The notes: generated by a model not told the origin, from the letters alone. Shown: positions 43,350-55,354, counted from the first letter of the stretch. The stretch is DNA of 64,000 nucleotides from Gryllotalpicola ginsengisoli DSM 22003 (GCF_000419445.1 NZ_AULK01000005.1:186001-250000), one strand, 5' to 3'. A program made the numbers and translations.

Positions 43350-44101
43350 TATGCCGTGGCTCCTTCCGCGACCGGGGCCTCAGCCTGGTTGCGCGGGGCG
43401 CGGCGAGGACGGTCGTTACGGTCGCGGCTCGGCTTGGACGCCTGCTCGCGAGCGAGTTCCTTGTTGGTGATGTCGCCCTTGTAGATCCAGACCTTCACGC
43501 CGATGCGGCCGAAGGTGGTCTTCGCCTCGTAGAAGCCGTAGTCGATGTTCGCGCGGAGCGTGTGCAGCGGCACGCGACCCTCGCGGTAGAACTCGGAGCG
43601 GCTCATCTCGGCGCCGCCGAGGCGGCCGGAGACCTGGATGCGGACACCCTTTGCGCCGGCGCGCTGCGCGCCCTGCAGACCCTTGCGCATCGCGCGGCGG
43701 AAGGCCACGCGGGCGGAGAGCTGCTCGGCGATGCCCTGAGCGACCAGCTGGGCGTCTGCCTCGGGGTTCTTCACCTCGAGGATGTTCAGCTGGATCTGCT
43801 TGCCGGTGAGCTTCTCGAGGTCCGTGCGGATGCGCTCAGCCTCGGCGCCGCGGCGGCCGATCACGATACCCGGGCGGGCCGTGTGGATGTCCACGCGGAC
43901 GCGGTCGCGGGTGCGCTCGATCTCGATGCGCGCCACGCCGGCGCGATCGAGGTTGTCGGTCAGCATCTTGCGGATCTTGATGTCCTCACCGACGTAGTCG
44001 GCGTAACGCTGGCCCGGCTTGGTCGAGTCCGAGAACCAACGCGACACGTGGTCCGTGGTGATGCCCAGACGGAAGCCGTAGGGGTTGACTTTCTGACCCA
44101 T
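43349..44101 (-). CDS. rpsC: 30S ribosomal protein S3
   Basis: 250 residues. [20 protein letters not shown] is the standard start, with the KH domain [20 protein letters not shown] and [24 protein letters not shown]. The last ~35 residues are a basic extension ([20 protein letters not shown]). ATG at 44101 shares one base with the rplV stop. Confidence 0.98.
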   Translation of the reverse strand: MGQKVNPYGFRLGITTDHVSRWFSDSTKPGQRYADYVGEDIKIRKMLTDNLDRAGVARIEIERTRDRVRVDIHTARPGIVIGRRGAEAERIRTDLEKLTGKQIQLNILEVKNPEADAQLVAQGIAEQLSARVAFRRAMRKGLQGAQRAGAKGVRIQVSGRLGGAEMSRSEFYREGRVPLHTLRANIDYGFYEAKTTFGRIGVKVWIYKGDITNKELAREQASKPSRDRNDRPRRAPRNQAEAPVAEGATA

Positions 44102-44466
44102 TACTTCGTCCCTTCGTCCGGAGTGGCCAGGACCACGGTGATGTGGCTGGTGCGCTTGTTGATGCGGAAGGCACGACCCTGGGCACGCGGCTGGAAACGC
44201 TTGAGGGTGGTGCCCTCGTCGACGAATGCGCGCGAGACGTAGAGGTCCTGCTCGTCCAGGAACTGGTTCGAGGCGTCGGCCTTGACGCGAGCGTTCGCGA
44301 TGGCCGAGGCGACGAGCTTGTAGATCGGCTCGCTCGCGCTCTGCGGCGCGAACTTCAGGATGGCCAAGGCCTCCTGCGCCTGCTTGCCGCGGATCAGGTT
44401 GACGACGCGACGAGCCTTCTGAGGCGTGATGCGGATGTGTCGCACGCGTGCGATCGACTCCACCAT
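44101..44466 (-). CDS. rplV: 50S ribosomal protein L22
   Basis: 121 residues. [23 protein letters not shown] is the core start and [15 protein letters not shown] the loop end; the long beta-hairpin that lines the exit tunnel is present. 25 bp separate it from rpsS. Confidence 0.97.
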   Translation of the reverse strand: MVESIARVRHIRITPQKARRVVNLIRGKQAQEALAILKFAPQSASEPIYKLVASAIANARVKADASNQFLDEQDLYVSRAFVDEGTTLKRFQPRAQGRAFRINKRTSHITVVLATPDEGTK

Positions 44467-44491
44467 TTCTTTCTCCTCCTAACGTCACCGA

Positions 44492-44773
44492 CTAGCGGCG
44501 ACGACCCTTCTTGTCGTCCTTCTCGTGTCCACGGAAGGTGCGGGTCGGGGCGAACTCACCGAGCTTGTGCCCGACCATGGTCTCGGTGACGAACACCGGG
44601 ATGTGCTTGCGACCGTCGTGCACCGCGATGGTGTGACCCAGCATGGCGGGGACGATCATCGAACGACGCGACCAGGTCTTGATCACGTTCTTCGAGTTGG
44701 CCTCGTTCTGTCGAACCACCTTCTGAAGCAGGTGCTCGTCGACGAAGGGGCCCTTCTTGAGACTGCGGGGCAT
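44492..44773 (-). CDS. rpsS: 30S ribosomal protein S19
   Basis: 93 residues, starting [19 protein letters not shown] and containing [22 protein letters not shown] and [18 protein letters not shown]. It works with S13 at the subunit head. 12 bp after rplB. Confidence 0.98.
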   Translation of the reverse strand: MPRSLKKGPFVDEHLLQKVVRQNEANSKNVIKTWSRRSMIVPAMLGHTIAVHDGRKHIPVFVTETMVGHKLGEFAPTRTFRGHEKDDKKGRRR

Positions 44774-44785
44774 CTTCTACTTCTC

Positions 44786-45625
44786 CTACTTCCGCTTCTT
44801 GCCGGTGGGACGACGGCGAACGATGAGCTTGTCGCTCTCCTTGTTGGGGTGACGGGTGCGGCCCTCGGCCTGGCCCCACGGGGTGACCGGGTGACGACCA
44901 CCGGAGGTCTTGCCCTCACCACCACCGTGCGGGTGGTCGATGGGGTTCATCGCGACACCGCGGACGGTCGGGCGCACGCCCTTCCAGCGCAGGCGGCCGG
45001 CCTTGCCCCAGTTGATGTTCGACTGCTCGGCATTGCCGACCTCGCCGATGGTCGCGCGGCAGCGCGCGTCGACGTTGCGGACCTCGCCCGACGGCAGACG
45101 CAGCTGGGCGTACGGGCCGTCCTTCGCGACGAGGCGCACCGAGGCGCCCGCCGAACGGGCCAGCTTGGCGCCACCGCCCGGCTTCAGCTCGATCGCGTGC
45201 ACGACCGTACCGGTGGGGATGTTGCGCAGCGGCAGGTTGTTGCCCGGCTTGATGTCGGCGCTCGCGCCCGACTCGACCACGTCGCCCTGCTTCAGGCCGT
45301 TCGGGGCCAGGATGTAGCGCTTCGTTCCGTCAACGTAGTGGAGCAGCGCGATGCGGGCGGTGCGGTTCGGGTCGTACTCGATGTGCGCGACCTTGGCGTT
45401 CACGCCGTCCTTGTCGTTGCGACGGAAGTCGATGACACGGTACTGGCGCTTGTGGCCACCGCCGATGTGGCGGGTCGTGATGCGGCCCTGGTTGTTGCGA
45501 CCGCCGGTCTTGGCCAGCGGGCGCAGCAGCGACTTCTCGGGCGTCGACCGGGTGATCTCAGCGAAGTCGGCAACGGACGAACCGCGACGACCGGGGGTCG
45601 TGGGCTTGTAGTTACGGATAGCCAT
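44786..45625 (-). CDS. rplB: 50S ribosomal protein L2
   Basis: 279 residues. [20 protein letters not shown] starts it, [13 protein letters not shown] and [16 protein letters not shown] are core parts, and [26 protein letters not shown] (in pieces) is the peptidyl-transferase-near segment. It is the most conserved large-subunit protein. 16 bp after rplW. Confidence 0.98.
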   Translation of the reverse strand: MAIRNYKPTTPGRRGSSVADFAEITRSTPEKSLLRPLAKTGGRNNQGRITTRHIGGGHKRQYRVIDFRRNDKDGVNAKVAHIEYDPNRTARIALLHYVDGTKRYILAPNGLKQGDVVESGASADIKPGNNLPLRNIPTGTVVHAIELKPGGGAKLARSAGASVRLVAKDGPYAQLRLPSGEVRNVDARCRATIGEVGNAEQSNINWGKAGRLRWKGVRPTVRGVAMNPIDHPHGGGEGKTSGGRHPVTPWGQAEGRTRHPNKESDKLIVRRRPTGKKRK

Positions 45626-45641
45626 TGTTCTTCCTTCGCTC

Positions 45642-45941
45642 CTAGCCGACAGCCGTGAAGATGTCGATGGAACCGGACTTGAGCGTGACGATGGCGCGCT
45701 TGGTGTCCTTGCGCTTGCCGGTGCCGAAACGGGTGCGGCGGGTCTTGCCCTGACGGTTCAGGGTGTTCACCGACGCGACCTCGACCTTGAAGATCGACTC
45801 GATGGCGAGCTTGATCTCGGTCTTGTTCGAGCGCGGGTCGACGACGAAGGTGTACTTGCCCTCGTCGATCAGGCCGTAGCTCTTCTCGCTCACGACCGGG
45901 GCGATGATGACGTCGCGCGGGTCCTTGTTGACGGCGGCCAT
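45642..45941 (-). CDS. rplW: 50S ribosomal protein L23
   Basis: 99 residues. [21 protein letters not shown] and [22 protein letters not shown] are typical. It forms the docking site for trigger factor and SRP at the tunnel exit. It overlaps rplD by one base. Confidence 0.97.
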   Translation of the reverse strand: MAAVNKDPRDVIIAPVVSEKSYGLIDEGKYTFVVDPRSNKTEIKLAIESIFKVEVASVNTLNRQGKTRRTRFGTGKRKDTKRAIVTLKSGSIDIFTAVG

Positions 45942-46585
45942 TACGCGGTCACCTCTTCCTTGGTGGTCTTCGCCGCGGTGAAGGCCTCGTACGCCGGCTT
46001 GGTGAAGACGATGTCGTCGCTCACCAGCACGTCGTAGGCGTTCAGCTGGTCGGCGGGGAGGGCGTGGACGGTGGTCAGGTTGCGAACCGAGAGCCAGCCG
46101 TTCTCGTCGTCGCGGTCGAGGACCACGAGCACGTTCTTGGTGACGCCCAGGCCGGCGAGGAGCTGCTTGGCGTTCTTGGTGGACGGCGCGTCTGCGGCAA
46201 GGCCCTCCACAATGTGGAGACGGCCGGCGCGGGCCCGATCAGAGAGGGCGCCGAGCAGAGCGGCGGCGATCATCTTCTTCGGGGTGCGCTGCGCGTAGCT
46301 GCGCGGCACGGGGCCGTGCACGACGCCACCGCCGGTGTGCTCGGGCGCACGAACGGAGCCCTGACGGCTCCGACCGGTGCCCTTCTGCTTGAACGGCTTG
46401 CGGCCGGCGCCGGACACCTCGCCGCGGTTCTTGGTCTTGTGCGTGCCCTGGCGCGCTGCGGCGAGCTGGGCGACGACGACCTGGTGGATCAGCGGGACGT
46501 TGGTCTGAACGTCGAAGAGCTCTGCGGGCAGCTCGACGGAGCCGGCCTTCTTGCCCTTCACGTCAATGACGTCGAGTGCAGTCAT
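45941..46585 (-). CDS. rplD: 50S ribosomal protein L4
   Basis: 214 residues. The extended loop [36 protein letters not shown] (in parts) reaches the exit tunnel, and [20 protein letters not shown] is core. In E. coli L4 also represses the S10 operon through its leader; the 470-bp region before rpsJ here could in principle have a similar role, but nothing shows it. Confidence 0.97.
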   Translation of the reverse strand: MTALDVIDVKGKKAGSVELPAELFDVQTNVPLIHQVVVAQLAAARQGTHKTKNRGEVSGAGRKPFKQKGTGRSRQGSVRAPEHTGGGVVHGPVPRSYAQRTPKKMIAAALLGALSDRARAGRLHIVEGLAADAPSTKNAKQLLAGLGVTKNVLVVLDRDDENGWLSVRNLTTVHALPADQLNAYDVLVSDDIVFTKPAYEAFTAAKTTKEEVTA

Positions 46586-46588
46586 GGA

Positions 46589-47248
46589 CTACGCTCCCTT
46601 CACTGCGTTGCGGACGAAAACGATGCGGCCGCGAGCACCGGGGACGGCGCCCTTGACGAGCAGCAGGCCCTTCTCGGCATCGACCGAGTGCACCGTGAGG
46701 TTGAGAACGGTCACGCGCTCGCCGCCCATGCGGCCGGCCATCCGCATGCCCTTGAACACACGGCTCGGGGTCGAGGACGCGCCGATGGAGCCCGGCTTGC
46801 GGTGGTTGCGGTGCGAACCGTGCGAAGCGGAGACGCCCTTGAAGTTGTGGCGCTTCATGACACCGGCGGTGCCCTTGCCCTTCGAGGTGCCGACGACGTC
46901 GACGAGCTGGCCGGCCTCGAAGGTCTCACCGACGGTGAGCTCCTGGCCGAGCTGGTAGCTCGAGGCGTCAGCGGTGCGGACCTCGGTGAGGTGGCGACGC
47001 GGCGTCACGCCGGCCTTCTCGAAGTGGCCGGTCGCCGGCTTGTTCACCTTGCGCGGGTCGATCTGGCCGTAGGCGATCTGCACGGCGTCGTAGCCGTCGA
47101 CCTCGGGGGTGCGGATCTGGGTGACCACGTTCGGAGTGATCTCGACGACGGTGACGGGAATGAGCTTGTTGTTCTCGTCCCACACCTGGGTCATCCCGAG
47201 CTTCTTGCCGAGCAGGCCCTTGACGGTCTTGGTCTGAGTGTTAGACAT
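46589..47248 (-). CDS. rplC: 50S ribosomal protein L3
   Basis: 219 residues. [25 protein letters not shown] (in parts) is the N-terminal barrel, and [24 protein letters not shown] the central loop that reaches the peptidyl-transferase centre. 15 bp after rpsJ, 3 bp before rplD. Confidence 0.98.
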   Translation of the reverse strand: MSNTQTKTVKGLLGKKLGMTQVWDENNKLIPVTVVEITPNVVTQIRTPEVDGYDAVQIAYGQIDPRKVNKPATGHFEKAGVTPRRHLTEVRTADASSYQLGQELTVGETFEAGQLVDVVGTSKGKGTAGVMKRHNFKGVSASHGSHRNHRKPGSIGASSTPSRVFKGMRMAGRMGGERVTVLNLTVHSVDAEKGLLLVKGAVPGARGRIVFVRNAVKGA

Positions 47249-47263
47249 GTTCGCCCGGCCCCC

Positions 47264-47572
47264 TTACAGCTTGATCTCGATGTTGACGTCGGCAGGCAGG
47301 TCGAGGCGCATGAGCGAGTCGACGGCCTTGGGCGTCGGGTCGATGATGTCGATCAGCCGCTTGTGCGTGCGCTTCTCGAAGTGCTCGCGGCTGTCCTTGT
47401 ACTTGTGGGGCGAACGGATCACGACGACCACGTTCTTCTCGGTCGGAAGCGGCACCGGTCCGACGACGGTCGCACCCGCGCGGGTGACCGTGTCGACGAT
47501 CTTGCGTGCCGAGGTGTCGATGACCTCGTGGTCATACGACTTCAGTCGAATGCGGATCTTCTGTCCCGCCAT
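47264..47572 (-). CDS. rpsJ: 30S ribosomal protein S10
   Basis: 102 residues, starting [19 protein letters not shown] and ending [11 protein letters not shown]. The ATG at 47572 gives the family length; a GTG one codon upstream is also possible. It opens the S10 operon. The region upstream (47576-48048) is gene-free and carries the likely promoter and several hairpins. Confidence 0.98.
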   Translation of the reverse strand: MAGQKIRIRLKSYDHEVIDTSARKIVDTVTRAGATVVGPVPLPTEKNVVVVIRSPHKYKDSREHFEKRTHKRLIDIIDPTPKAVDSLMRLDLPADVNIEIKL

Positions 47573-47575
47573 CAC

Positions 47576-48048
47576 TGACTCGCTCTCGTGTAAGGCGTCG
47601 TACAGGCTTCCGGGCCTGCATTGGACGCGACGTGCTCCGAGCGGGGTGCCGCTCGAAGCTCGTGGTGTAGCACCACTCTTCGGTTTTCAACGCATGCGTC
47701 CGGCGCGGCCGCCGCAGGCACAGACGTGTCCCGTGGTCACCGTTGTCGGATTTTTGCGAGGTGTTCTCCTGCCCGCGGCCTAGCCTGAGTCCCGATGGGC
47801 GGCTATGCACTGCCTGGCAGTGATCCGGCCGAGGCATCCGCCTCACGTGCCGAAATGTTGAACCCTACAAGTTTGCCAGACGAAACCCATTGCTGCAACC
47901 CGGGCGTGTCGTGCTTATGACCGCGCCGGTCCTCGCCCGGCGCGGGTCGCTGCGGGAGACACGGGAAAGGGGCCGGGCCCGAAGGCCCGACCCCTTTGGA
48001 TCGAGATGCGCAGTTGCGCTGCTACTCGATCACCTGCTTGCGATCGTC
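47576..48048 (-). promoter_or_regulatory. S10 operon leader and tuf-rpsJ intergenic region
   Basis: 473 bp without a convincing gene. From the tuf end: the tuf terminator (47966-47997), a TAGGGT -10-like box (47862-47867) in CTGGCAAACTTGTAGGGT, then a palindrome CACTGCC-T-GGCAGTG (47808-47822). Nearer rpsJ are two small perfect hairpins, GTGGTG-TAG-CACCAC (47662-47676) and GAGCGG-GGTG-CCGCTC (47639-47654). If the box is used, the rpsJ leader is about 280 nt, long enough for r-protein feedback control, which is not proven here. Confidence 0.5.
47966..47997 (-). terminator. Terminator of tuf
   Basis: Arms AAAGGGGCCGGGCC and GGCCCGACCCCTTT (14 bp, one mismatch) around a CGAA loop, about 50 bp after the tuf stop. 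Confidence 0.85.
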
Positions 48049-49242
<1,194 letters not shown>

Positions 49243-49383
49243 TGTGGGTCCTCCTCAGGACTCTCGTGTAGAAGCTGCGGTCGGCGCGTGCCGGCCGGAC
49301 ATTCTACGGGGATTGTTTCTATGTTACGGGATGTTTGCCAGGCCGATTTCTCGGCCCGAACGCTCGCTCGAGGAGCTGAACGA
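49243..49383 (-). promoter_or_regulatory. fusA-tuf intergenic region with probable tuf promoter
   Basis: 141 bp. A hairpin GGCCGA-TTTC-TCGGCC lies at 49341-49356 (after fusA), then TAGAAT at 49301-49306 on the minus strand as a -10-like box, then AGGAGG. The -35 is not clear. Extra transcription of tuf is common because EF-Tu is needed in excess over EF-G. Confidence 0.45.
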
Positions 49384-51528
49384 CTACTCGCCCTTGCTCT
49401 TCTGCACGATCTCGTCGGCGACGTTCCTCGGCACCTCGCCGTAGGTCTCGAACTGCATCGAGTAGACGGCGCGGCCGGCGGTGCGGGATCGCAGGTCGCC
49501 GATGTAACCGAACATCTCGGAGAGCGGGACGATCGCGCGGATCACCTTGACGCCCGAGGCATCCTCCATGGCCTGGATCTGGCCGCGGCGGGAGTTCAGG
49601 TCGCCGATGACGTCGCCCATGTACTCCTCGGGGGTGCGCACCTCGACCGCCATCAGCGGCTCGAGCAGGACCGGGTTGGCCTTGCGCGCGGCCTCCTTGA
49701 AGCCCATCGAGCCGGCGATCTTGAATGCCATCTCGGACGAGTCGACCTCGTGGTAGCCGCCGTCGAGCAGGGTCGCCTTGACGCCCACCATCGGGAAGCC
49801 GGCGAGGATGCCGCCCTGCATGGCCTCCTGGAAGCCCGCGTCGACCGACGGGATGTACTCGCGCGGGATGCGACCACCGGTGACCGCATTCTCGAACTCG
49901 TACGTCTTCTCGCTCGTGACCTCGAGCGGCTCGAGCTTGAACTGGATCTTCGCGAACTGGCCGGAGCCGCCGGTCTGCTTCTTGTGCGTGTAGTCGTGAC
50001 GCTCGACCGTCTTCTTGATGGTCTCGCGGTACGCCACCTGCGGCTTGCCGACGTTGGCCTCGACCTTGAACTCGCGGCGCATGCGGTCGACGAGGATGTC
50101 GAGGTGCAACTCGCCCATGCCCTTGATGACCGTCTGGCCGGTCTCGGGGTTGAGCTCGGTGCGGAAGGTCGGGTCCTCCTCGGCCAGCTTCTGGATCGCG
50201 GTGCCCAGCTTCTCCTGGTCGGCCTTGGTCTTCGGCTCGATGGCGACTTCGATGACGGGCTCGGGGAAGGTCATCGACTCGAGCACCACCGGGTTGGCCG
50301 GGTCGGCGAGGGTGTCACCGGTGGTGGTGTCCTTCAGGCCGATGACGGCGTAGATGTTGCCGGCGGTCAACGAGTCGACCGGGTTCTCCTTGTTGGCGTG
50401 CATCTGGAAGATCTTCCCGATGCGCTCCTTCTTGTCCTTGGTCGAGTTGATGACCTGCGCGCCGGACTCGAGGTGACCCGAGTAGACCCGGATATAGGTC
50501 AGGCGACCGAAGAACGGGTGCGCGACGACCTTGAACGCGAGCGCCGAGAACGGCTCGTTCGCGTCGGCGTGGCGCTCGATGATCTTCTCCTCGTCGCGCA
50601 CGTCGTGGCCCTCGATGGACGGCACGTCGAGCGGCGACGGCAGGAAGTCGATCACGGCGTCGAGCATCGGCTGCACACCGCGGTTCTTGAACGCCGAACC
50701 GCACAGCACCGGGTAGACCTCGGAGGCGATCGTGAGCTTGCGGATCGCGCCCTTGATCTCGTCGACCGTGAGCTCTTCGCCGCCGAAGTACTTCTCGAGC
50801 AGCTCGTCGCTCGACTCGGCCACGGTCTCGAGCAGCGTCTGGCGGTACTCCTCGGCGCGGTCCTTGAGCTCGGCGGGGATCTCCTGGATCTCGTACTTGG
50901 CGCCCATGGTCACGTCGCCCTTGGCATCGCCCGGCCACACGAGGGCCTTCATGGTGATGAGGTCGACGACGCCGACGAAGTCGCTCTCCGAGCCGATCGG
51001 CAGCTGCAGCACGAGCGGCTTCGCGCCGAGCCGGTTCACGATGGTGTCCACGGTGTAGTAGAAGTCGGCGCCGAGCTTGTCCATCTTGTTGACGAAGCAG
51101 ATGCGCGGGACGTTGTACTTGTCGGCCTGGCGCCACACGGTCTCGGACTGGGGCTCCACGCCCTCCTTGCCGTCGAACACGGCGACCGCGCCGTCGAGCA
51201 CGCGCAGGGACCGCTCCACCTCGACGGTGAAGTCGACGTGTCCCGGGGTGTCGATGATGTTGATCTGGTGCCGGTTGCCGTCGTTGTTGGCGGCGTAGGT
51301 GGGCGCCCAGAAACAGGTGACCGCGGCGGACGTGATGGTGATGCCGCGCTCCTTCTCCTGCTCCATCCAGTCGGTCGTCGAGGCGCCGTCGTGGGTCTCG
51401 CCGATCTTGTGGTTGACGCCCGTGTAGAACAGGATGCGCTCGGTGGTGGTGGTCTTACCGGCATCGATGTGCGCCATGATGCCGATGTTGCGGACCTTCT
51501 TCAGGTCCGAGAGCACGTCAAGTGCCAC
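49384..51528 (-). CDS. fusA: Elongation factor G
   Basis: 714 residues. [25 protein letters not shown] (in parts) is the P-loop region, then [30 protein letters not shown] and the C-terminal [19 protein letters not shown]. It moves tRNA and mRNA through the ribosome. The GTG at 51528 is chosen because GGAGGA lies 5 nt before it; the open frame upstream covers the rpsG-fusA hairpin. Confidence 0.98.
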   Translation of the reverse strand: MALDVLSDLKKVRNIGIMAHIDAGKTTTTERILFYTGVNHKIGETHDGASTTDWMEQEKERGITITSAAVTCFWAPTYAANNDGNRHQINIIDTPGHVDFTVEVERSLRVLDGAVAVFDGKEGVEPQSETVWRQADKYNVPRICFVNKMDKLGADFYYTVDTIVNRLGAKPLVLQLPIGSESDFVGVVDLITMKALVWPGDAKGDVTMGAKYEIQEIPAELKDRAEEYRQTLLETVAESSDELLEKYFGGEELTVDEIKGAIRKLTIASEVYPVLCGSAFKNRGVQPMLDAVIDFLPSPLDVPSIEGHDVRDEEKIIERHADANEPFSALAFKVVAHPFFGRLTYIRVYSGHLESGAQVINSTKDKKERIGKIFQMHANKENPVDSLTAGNIYAVIGLKDTTTGDTLADPANPVVLESMTFPEPVIEVAIEPKTKADQEKLGTAIQKLAEEDPTFRTELNPETGQTVIKGMGELHLDILVDRMRREFKVEANVGKPQVAYRETIKKTVERHDYTHKKQTGGSGQFAKIQFKLEPLEVTSEKTYEFENAVTGGRIPREYIPSVDAGFQEAMQGGILAGFPMVGVKATLLDGGYHEVDSSEMAFKIAGSMGFKEAARKANPVLLEPLMAVEVRTPEEYMGDVIGDLNSRRGQIQAMEDASGVKVIRAIVPLSEMFGYIGDLRSRTAGRAVYSMQFETYGEVPRNVADEIVQKSKGE

Positions 51529-51570
51529 GGGGTTCCTCCGATTGGATGACGGTGAAGGTGAAGTTGTGGG

Positions 51571-51614
51571 GCAGGCGGGCGACGGATGCACGAGGCATCC
51601 GATCGCCCGCCTGC
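51571..51614 (-). terminator. Long intra-operon hairpin between rpsG and fusA
   Basis: Outer arms GCAGGCGGGCGA / TCGCCCGCCTGC (12 bp) and inner arms CGGATGC / GCATCCG (7 bp), all perfect with one bulged A, and a 5-nt loop. It lies 8 bp after the rpsG stop, within the str operon, so it may reduce or process the downstream transcript. Confidence 0.65.
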
Positions 51615-51621
51615 GTCGCCC

Positions 51622-52092
51622 TTACCAGCGGTAGTGGGCGAAGGCCTTGTTGGACTCGGCCATCTTGTGGGTGTCTTCGCGGCGCTTGACCGCGGCGCCG
51701 AGGCCGTTCGACGCGTCGAGGATCTCGTTGGTGAGACGCTCGGTCATCGTCTTCTCGCGCCGGGCCTTGGCGTAGCCGGTGAGCCAGCGCAGGGCGAGGG
51801 TGTTGGCGCGGTGCGGCTTGACCTCGACCGGGACCTGGTAGGTCGAGCCGCCGACGCGGCGGGACTTGACCTCGATGGTCGGGCGGATGTTGTCGAGCGC
51901 CTTCTTGAGCGTGGCGACCGGGTCGTTGCCGGTCTTGGCCTCGACGCCGGCGAGGGCACCGTAGACGATGCGCTCGGCGAGGCCCTTCTTGCCGTCGAGC
52001 AGGATCTTGTTGACCAGCTGCGAGACGACGGGCGAACCGTAGACCGGGTCGGCGACGACCGGGCGCTTGGGAGCGGGACCCTTGCGAGGCAT
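51622..52092 (-). CDS. rpsG: 30S ribosomal protein S7
   Basis: 156 residues, starting [20 protein letters not shown] and ending [13 protein letters not shown]. It starts assembly of the 30S head. The first base of its start codon region overlaps the rpsL stop (TAATG). Confidence 0.98.
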   Translation of the reverse strand: MPRKGPAPKRPVVADPVYGSPVVSQLVNKILLDGKKGLAERIVYGALAGVEAKTGNDPVATLKKALDNIRPTIEVKSRRVGGSTYQVPVEVKPHRANTLALRWLTGYAKARREKTMTERLTNEILDASNGLGAAVKRREDTHKMAESNKAFAHYRW

Positions 52093-52466
52093 TACTTCTT
52101 CTCCATCTTCGCGCCGTAGCGGCTGCGAGCCTGCTTGCGGTTCTTGACGGCCTGGGTGTCGAGCGCGCCGCGGATGATCTTGTAGCGCACGCCGGGGAGG
52201 TCCTTCACACGACCGCCGCGGACGAGCACCATCGAGTGCTCCTGCAGGTTGTGGCCCTCACCGGGGATGTACGCGGTGACCTCGGTGCCGTTGCTGAGCT
52301 TGACACGGGCGACCTTGCGCAGAGCCGAGTTCGGCTTCTTCGGGGTGGTCGTGTAGACGCGCGTGCACACGCCGCGCTGCTGCGGGTTGGCCTTCAGGGC
52401 GGGCGCCTTGGTCTTGACGACCTTGGGGGTGCGCCCCTTCCGGACCAACTGCTGAATGGTTGGCAC
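52092..52466 (-). CDS. rpsL: 30S ribosomal protein S12
   Basis: 124 residues. [20 protein letters not shown] and [24 protein letters not shown], with the decoding-centre loop [29 protein letters not shown] in pieces. The residues where streptomycin resistance arises (TPKKPNS and GRVKDLPG) have the sensitive wild-type sequence. The GTG start has an AGGAG ribosome site. Confidence 0.98.
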   Translation of the reverse strand: MPTIQQLVRKGRTPKVVKTKAPALKANPQQRGVCTRVYTTTPKKPNSALRKVARVKLSNGTEVTAYIPGEGHNLQEHSMVLVRGGRVKDLPGVRYKIIRGALDTQAVKNRKQARSRYGAKMEKK

Positions 52467-52734
52467 TACTTGCTCCTCTATGAAAACTGCACGGTGACAG
52501 CAGATGTTCTTCCCCGCCCGGAATCACCGGGCAGGATGGATCGGACTCGTTGTTGTGACGGGAGTGTCGCGACCTGCGAATCCGATATGCCGTGGGGGCG
52601 GGCCGGGTGGCCTTCCCGACCGGGGTCGGGGTGCCCTTCATGGATTCGGTACGTGCCAGCGAATGAAACGGGATCGGAAGCCTCGCGGGATTCCGCGCAC
52701 GGTTCATGCGCACGACAAAGCGCACACCCTGCCA
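52467..52734 (-). promoter_or_regulatory. Leader of the str operon
   Basis: About 260 nt between the likely transcription start and rpsL, with no gene. It holds hairpins CCCGAC-CGGG-GTCGGG (52615-52630) and GCCCGG-AATCA-CCGGGC (52516-52532). Such a long leader leaves room for r-protein or antisense control; none is proven. Confidence 0.5.
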
Positions 52735-52764
52735 ATGATAGGCGACGCGTGCACTTCGCGCCAA
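52735..52764 (-). promoter_or_regulatory. str operon promoter
   Basis: Minus-strand TTGGCG (52759-52764) and TATCAT (52735-52740), 18 bp apart. Confidence 0.65.
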
Positions 52765-52804
52765 ACCGCGTGAGGGCCGTTCGCCCTAGGCGTTCGGCGC
52801 GGGA

Positions 52805-53857
52805 TCAGGCGTCGGAGTCCCCGATCTGCGTGCCGCCGCCGTCGGAGTACGCCGACGAGGGGACGAAGCGCACCGAGTCGCCCGAGACGACCAGCGTGCC
52901 GGACACTTCGAAGGGTTGGGAGCCGGTGGTGGCGGTGCCGGTGAGGCCGCCGACGGAGGCATCCGATGAATAGGTGACGTAGCCGGGCGAACTGGTGGCC
53001 ACCGGCCAGCCGCCGAGTTCGTCGTTCCACCCGCCGAGGGCGACCTGGGGAGCCTCGTCGAGGGTCCAGTGGCCGTTGGAGTAGGTGACGCCCTGCTGTG
53101 GCTCGGCGTAGAACGGGCAGCCCTCGGGCGTCATCGACGTCTGGGCGACGCAATCGGCGAGCCACTTGCCGACGGCATCCTTTGCGGCGCTCACGGCGGC
53201 GGGCTGCGCCTCAGCGCTGACCTCGGCGGCGGCGGCCTGCTGCGGCGGGAACACCGCAGCGACGGCGCCGGCGCTCACGCTGTAGTACTTCTCCTGAGCC
53301 GCGTCGATGGCGTAGGTGCCGGGGAACGCGCGCTCGACGACCTGGCCGTCGTGGGCGGTCACCGCGTGGCCGCCGATCTTCACCGTCATGTCGTCCGGCC
53401 CGTGCAGGTTCACGGTCAGGGTGGGCAGGGACTGTTTGGCGAGGCGCCAGGCCGAAACGATCGGGGCGGAGGCGCGGGCGACCTTGAACTGCGCCGTGTA
53501 CGCGGCCTGGCCCTGACGGATGCGCGCCTGCACGGTCGCCGTCGCCCCGCTGCGCTCGACTCCGAGGATCTGGAAGGAGCTGACGCGATCCGTGGCCTTG
53601 CGATACGCGGCATCCGTCAGCAGCACGTCGTCGTCGCCTGCCGTGATGCGGCCGAGCTTCATGGCGGTGGAGACGTCGCCGTCCACGACGGCCTGGAGGT
53701 AGTGGCGCACGGGCAGCTCGGGCGAGGAGATCGCGGCGAGCGTGGGGATCGTGCCGATGCCCAGGGTGACGGCTACGGCGCTCGCGAGCACTGCGACGAC
53801 GATGCCGACCAGGGCGAGGGGGCCGAGCAGGCGGGGGCGGGATTCAGTCGTCGTCAT
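52805..53857 (-). CDS. Membrane-anchored extracytoplasmic protein, function unknown
   Basis: 350 residues. One hydrophobic helix at about 11-33 (GPLALVGIVVAVLASAVAV) anchors it; the rest is probably outside. PVRHYLQAVVDGDVSTAMKL (about 49-68) resembles the first helix of NTF2-like domains found in many actinobacterial secreted proteins; the C-terminal half has two Cys (ADCVAQ, GCPFY) and Gly/Ser-rich sequence. No family is claimed. Its ATG overlaps the upstream membrane-protein gene by 14 nt, so it is the last gene of a three-gene operon. Confidence 0.72.
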   Translation of the reverse strand: MTTTESRPRLLGPLALVGIVVAVLASAVAVTLGIGTIPTLAAISSPELPVRHYLQAVVDGDVSTAMKLGRITAGDDDVLLTDAAYRKATDRVSSFQILGVERSGATATVQARIRQGQAAYTAQFKVARASAPIVSAWRLAKQSLPTLTVNLHGPDDMTVKIGGHAVTAHDGQVVERAFPGTYAIDAAQEKYYSVSAGAVAAVFPPQQAAAAEVSAEAQPAAVSAAKDAVGKWLADCVAQTSMTPEGCPFYAEPQQGVTYSNGHWTLDEAPQVALGGWNDELGGWPVATSSPGYVTYSSDASVGGLTGTATTGSQPFEVSGTLVVSGDSVRFVPSSAYSDGGGTQIGDSDA

Positions 53858-54335
53858 GCTTCTCCCAGGGCCATTCGGGGCGCCCGCGCTGCCGGATCCG
53901 CGAGGCCAGCAGGAGCATGTAGAGCAGGGCGATGAGGAACCCGAGCGCGCCGGCGGTCGGGGCGAAGGGGCGGGTCAATTCGGTGCCGAGGAAGAGCAGC
54001 CCGGCGACGGGGTCGCCCGCGCCGACGAAGACCGCGATGCCGCCGAGCAGCGCATACGCCAGGTACGCACCGACCGCGATGCCGAGCGCGGCGAGGGGGC
54101 TGACGCGCTGCCGCTGCTCGGGGACCCGCAGCGCGATCCAGAGCAGACAGCCGAACACGAGCAGCGTTGCTGCGGCGACGGCGATCGGGCCCGCCAGCAG
54201 GCCGGCCTGCGGGTCGTCGACGACGTCGATGCCGGCGAAGAGGGAGGTCACGCCGAACACGGCGATGACGAACGCGAAGTACAGCACGGTCGCGAAGAAC
54301 GCGACGGTCGACGCGTAACGGCGGAACCCGGTCAA
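53844..54335 (-). CDS. Four-helix integral membrane protein, function unknown
   Basis: 163 residues with four hydrophobic helices: FFATVLYFAFVIAVFGVTSL, GLLAGPIAVAAATLLVFGCL, PLAALGIAVGAYLAYALLGG and a helix near GALGFLIALLYMLLLASRI. The C-terminus is charged (EWPWEKHDDD). It resembles small membrane proteins conserved in Microbacteriaceae (perhaps DUF6121); that name is uncertain. The start is a TTG 2 bp after the upstream stop, the only in-frame choice that keeps the first helix. Confidence 0.68.
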   Translation of the reverse strand: MTGFRRYASTVAFFATVLYFAFVIAVFGVTSLFAGIDVVDDPQAGLLAGPIAVAAATLLVFGCLLWIALRVPEQRQRVSPLAALGIAVGAYLAYALLGGIAVFVGAGDPVAGLLFLGTELTRPFAPTAGALGFLIALLYMLLLASRIRQRGRPEWPWEKHDDD

Positions 54336-54337
54336 CC

Positions 54338-55354
54338 TCAGCGCGCGAGCGCGGCTCGCTCCTCTTCATATGCGGCGGCGGCCTCGGCGTTGCGGCGCTT
54401 GACCGACTGGCCGCGGGCGGCGATCCACGCGCCCATCCAGGTGACGACCTCGAGGGCGAGGAACGTCGCCGTGAAGGCGATCAGCACGTAGGGGACGTTG
54501 GCCTGGAAGTAGTCACCGAGGAACGAGCGGAACTCGTCCGGCGTGCGCTCCCAGATGCGGTTCGTGATCAGCGCGGCGGCGAAGTAGCCGACGAAGACCA
54601 GGGCCGCGACGAACATGCTTCCGAAGACATATGCCCACCAGCGGCCGCGGTTCACGATCGCGACGAGCGCGATGAAGGCGGCGGCGAACACCGCGAGGGG
54701 CAGCCAGAACTCCCAGCCCTCCACGTAGCTGAGGATGTACTCGCGGGTGCTGTCGGCGCCGAAGCGCACGAACAGGATCACGTAGGTCGCCGCGATCTCG
54801 AGGGCGGCGAAGAGCACGGTGGCGAGCACGGCGAGCAGGATTCCGACGCCGCGGTTGCTGCGCTTCTTCGGCGGCGTGGGCGGCTGGACATAGACGGGCG
54901 ACGGCTGCGAGACGGATGCGGCGGGCGCCGGCTGCTCGGCCGCCGTCGGCTCGACGGTGGTCGGCGTCGCCGGGGCCTCGGCGGCAGGGGCGGACTCGGT
55001 CGTCGTGGCGGCCTGGGTGACCGGTTCGCTCACGGGCGCCGCCGCCGGGGCATCCGTCGCGGCGGTCTCTGCGGGCGCCTCCTGCGCGGATGCCTCCGAG
55101 TCGGCGGGCTCCGCGGTCGGCTCGACCTCGTCCGAGGTCTGTGGAACGGACTGCTCGGGGGCGACGTGCTCGGAAGCGGCGACCGGGCGGTAGCCGGGGT
55201 CGAGCGGCTGCACGGTCGCGGTGTCGGTGTGGTCGGCGGGGTCGCCGCCGGCAGGAATGGTGGGCTGCGCGCCTGTGCGCAGTGCGGCGGCGGTCTCGTC
55301 GGCCAAGGGGGTCGGCTCCTCGCTGCGCTGCGGCGTCGGCGTCGTGTCGCTCAT
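54338..55354 (-). CDS. Membrane protein with long acidic Ala/Pro/Thr-rich N-terminus
   Basis: 338 residues. Residues 1-165 are low-complexity, rich in Ala, Pro, Thr and Glu with no Cys or Trp. Four hydrophobic helices follow (VGILLAVLATVLFAALEIAATYV, WLPLAVFAAAFIALVAIV, a helix near FGSMFVAALVFVGYFAAALI, and YVLIAFTATFLALEVVTWMG in part). It ends in a charged helix (KRRNAEAAAAYEEERAALAR). No known function. TACCCT lies 7 nt before the ATG with no SD, so it probably starts a leaderless three-gene operon. Confidence 0.75.
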   Translation of the reverse strand: MSDTTPTPQRSEEPTPLADETAAALRTGAQPTIPAGGDPADHTDTATVQPLDPGYRPVAASEHVAPEQSVPQTSDEVEPTAEPADSEASAQEAPAETAATDAPAAAPVSEPVTQAATTTESAPAAEAPATPTTVEPTAAEQPAPAASVSQPSPVYVQPPTPPKKRSNRGVGILLAVLATVLFAALEIAATYVILFVRFGADSTREYILSYVEGWEFWLPLAVFAAAFIALVAIVNRGRWWAYVFGSMFVAALVFVGYFAAALITNRIWERTPDEFRSFLGDYFQANVPYVLIAFTATFLALEVVTWMGAWIAARGQSVKRRNAEAAAAYEEERAALAR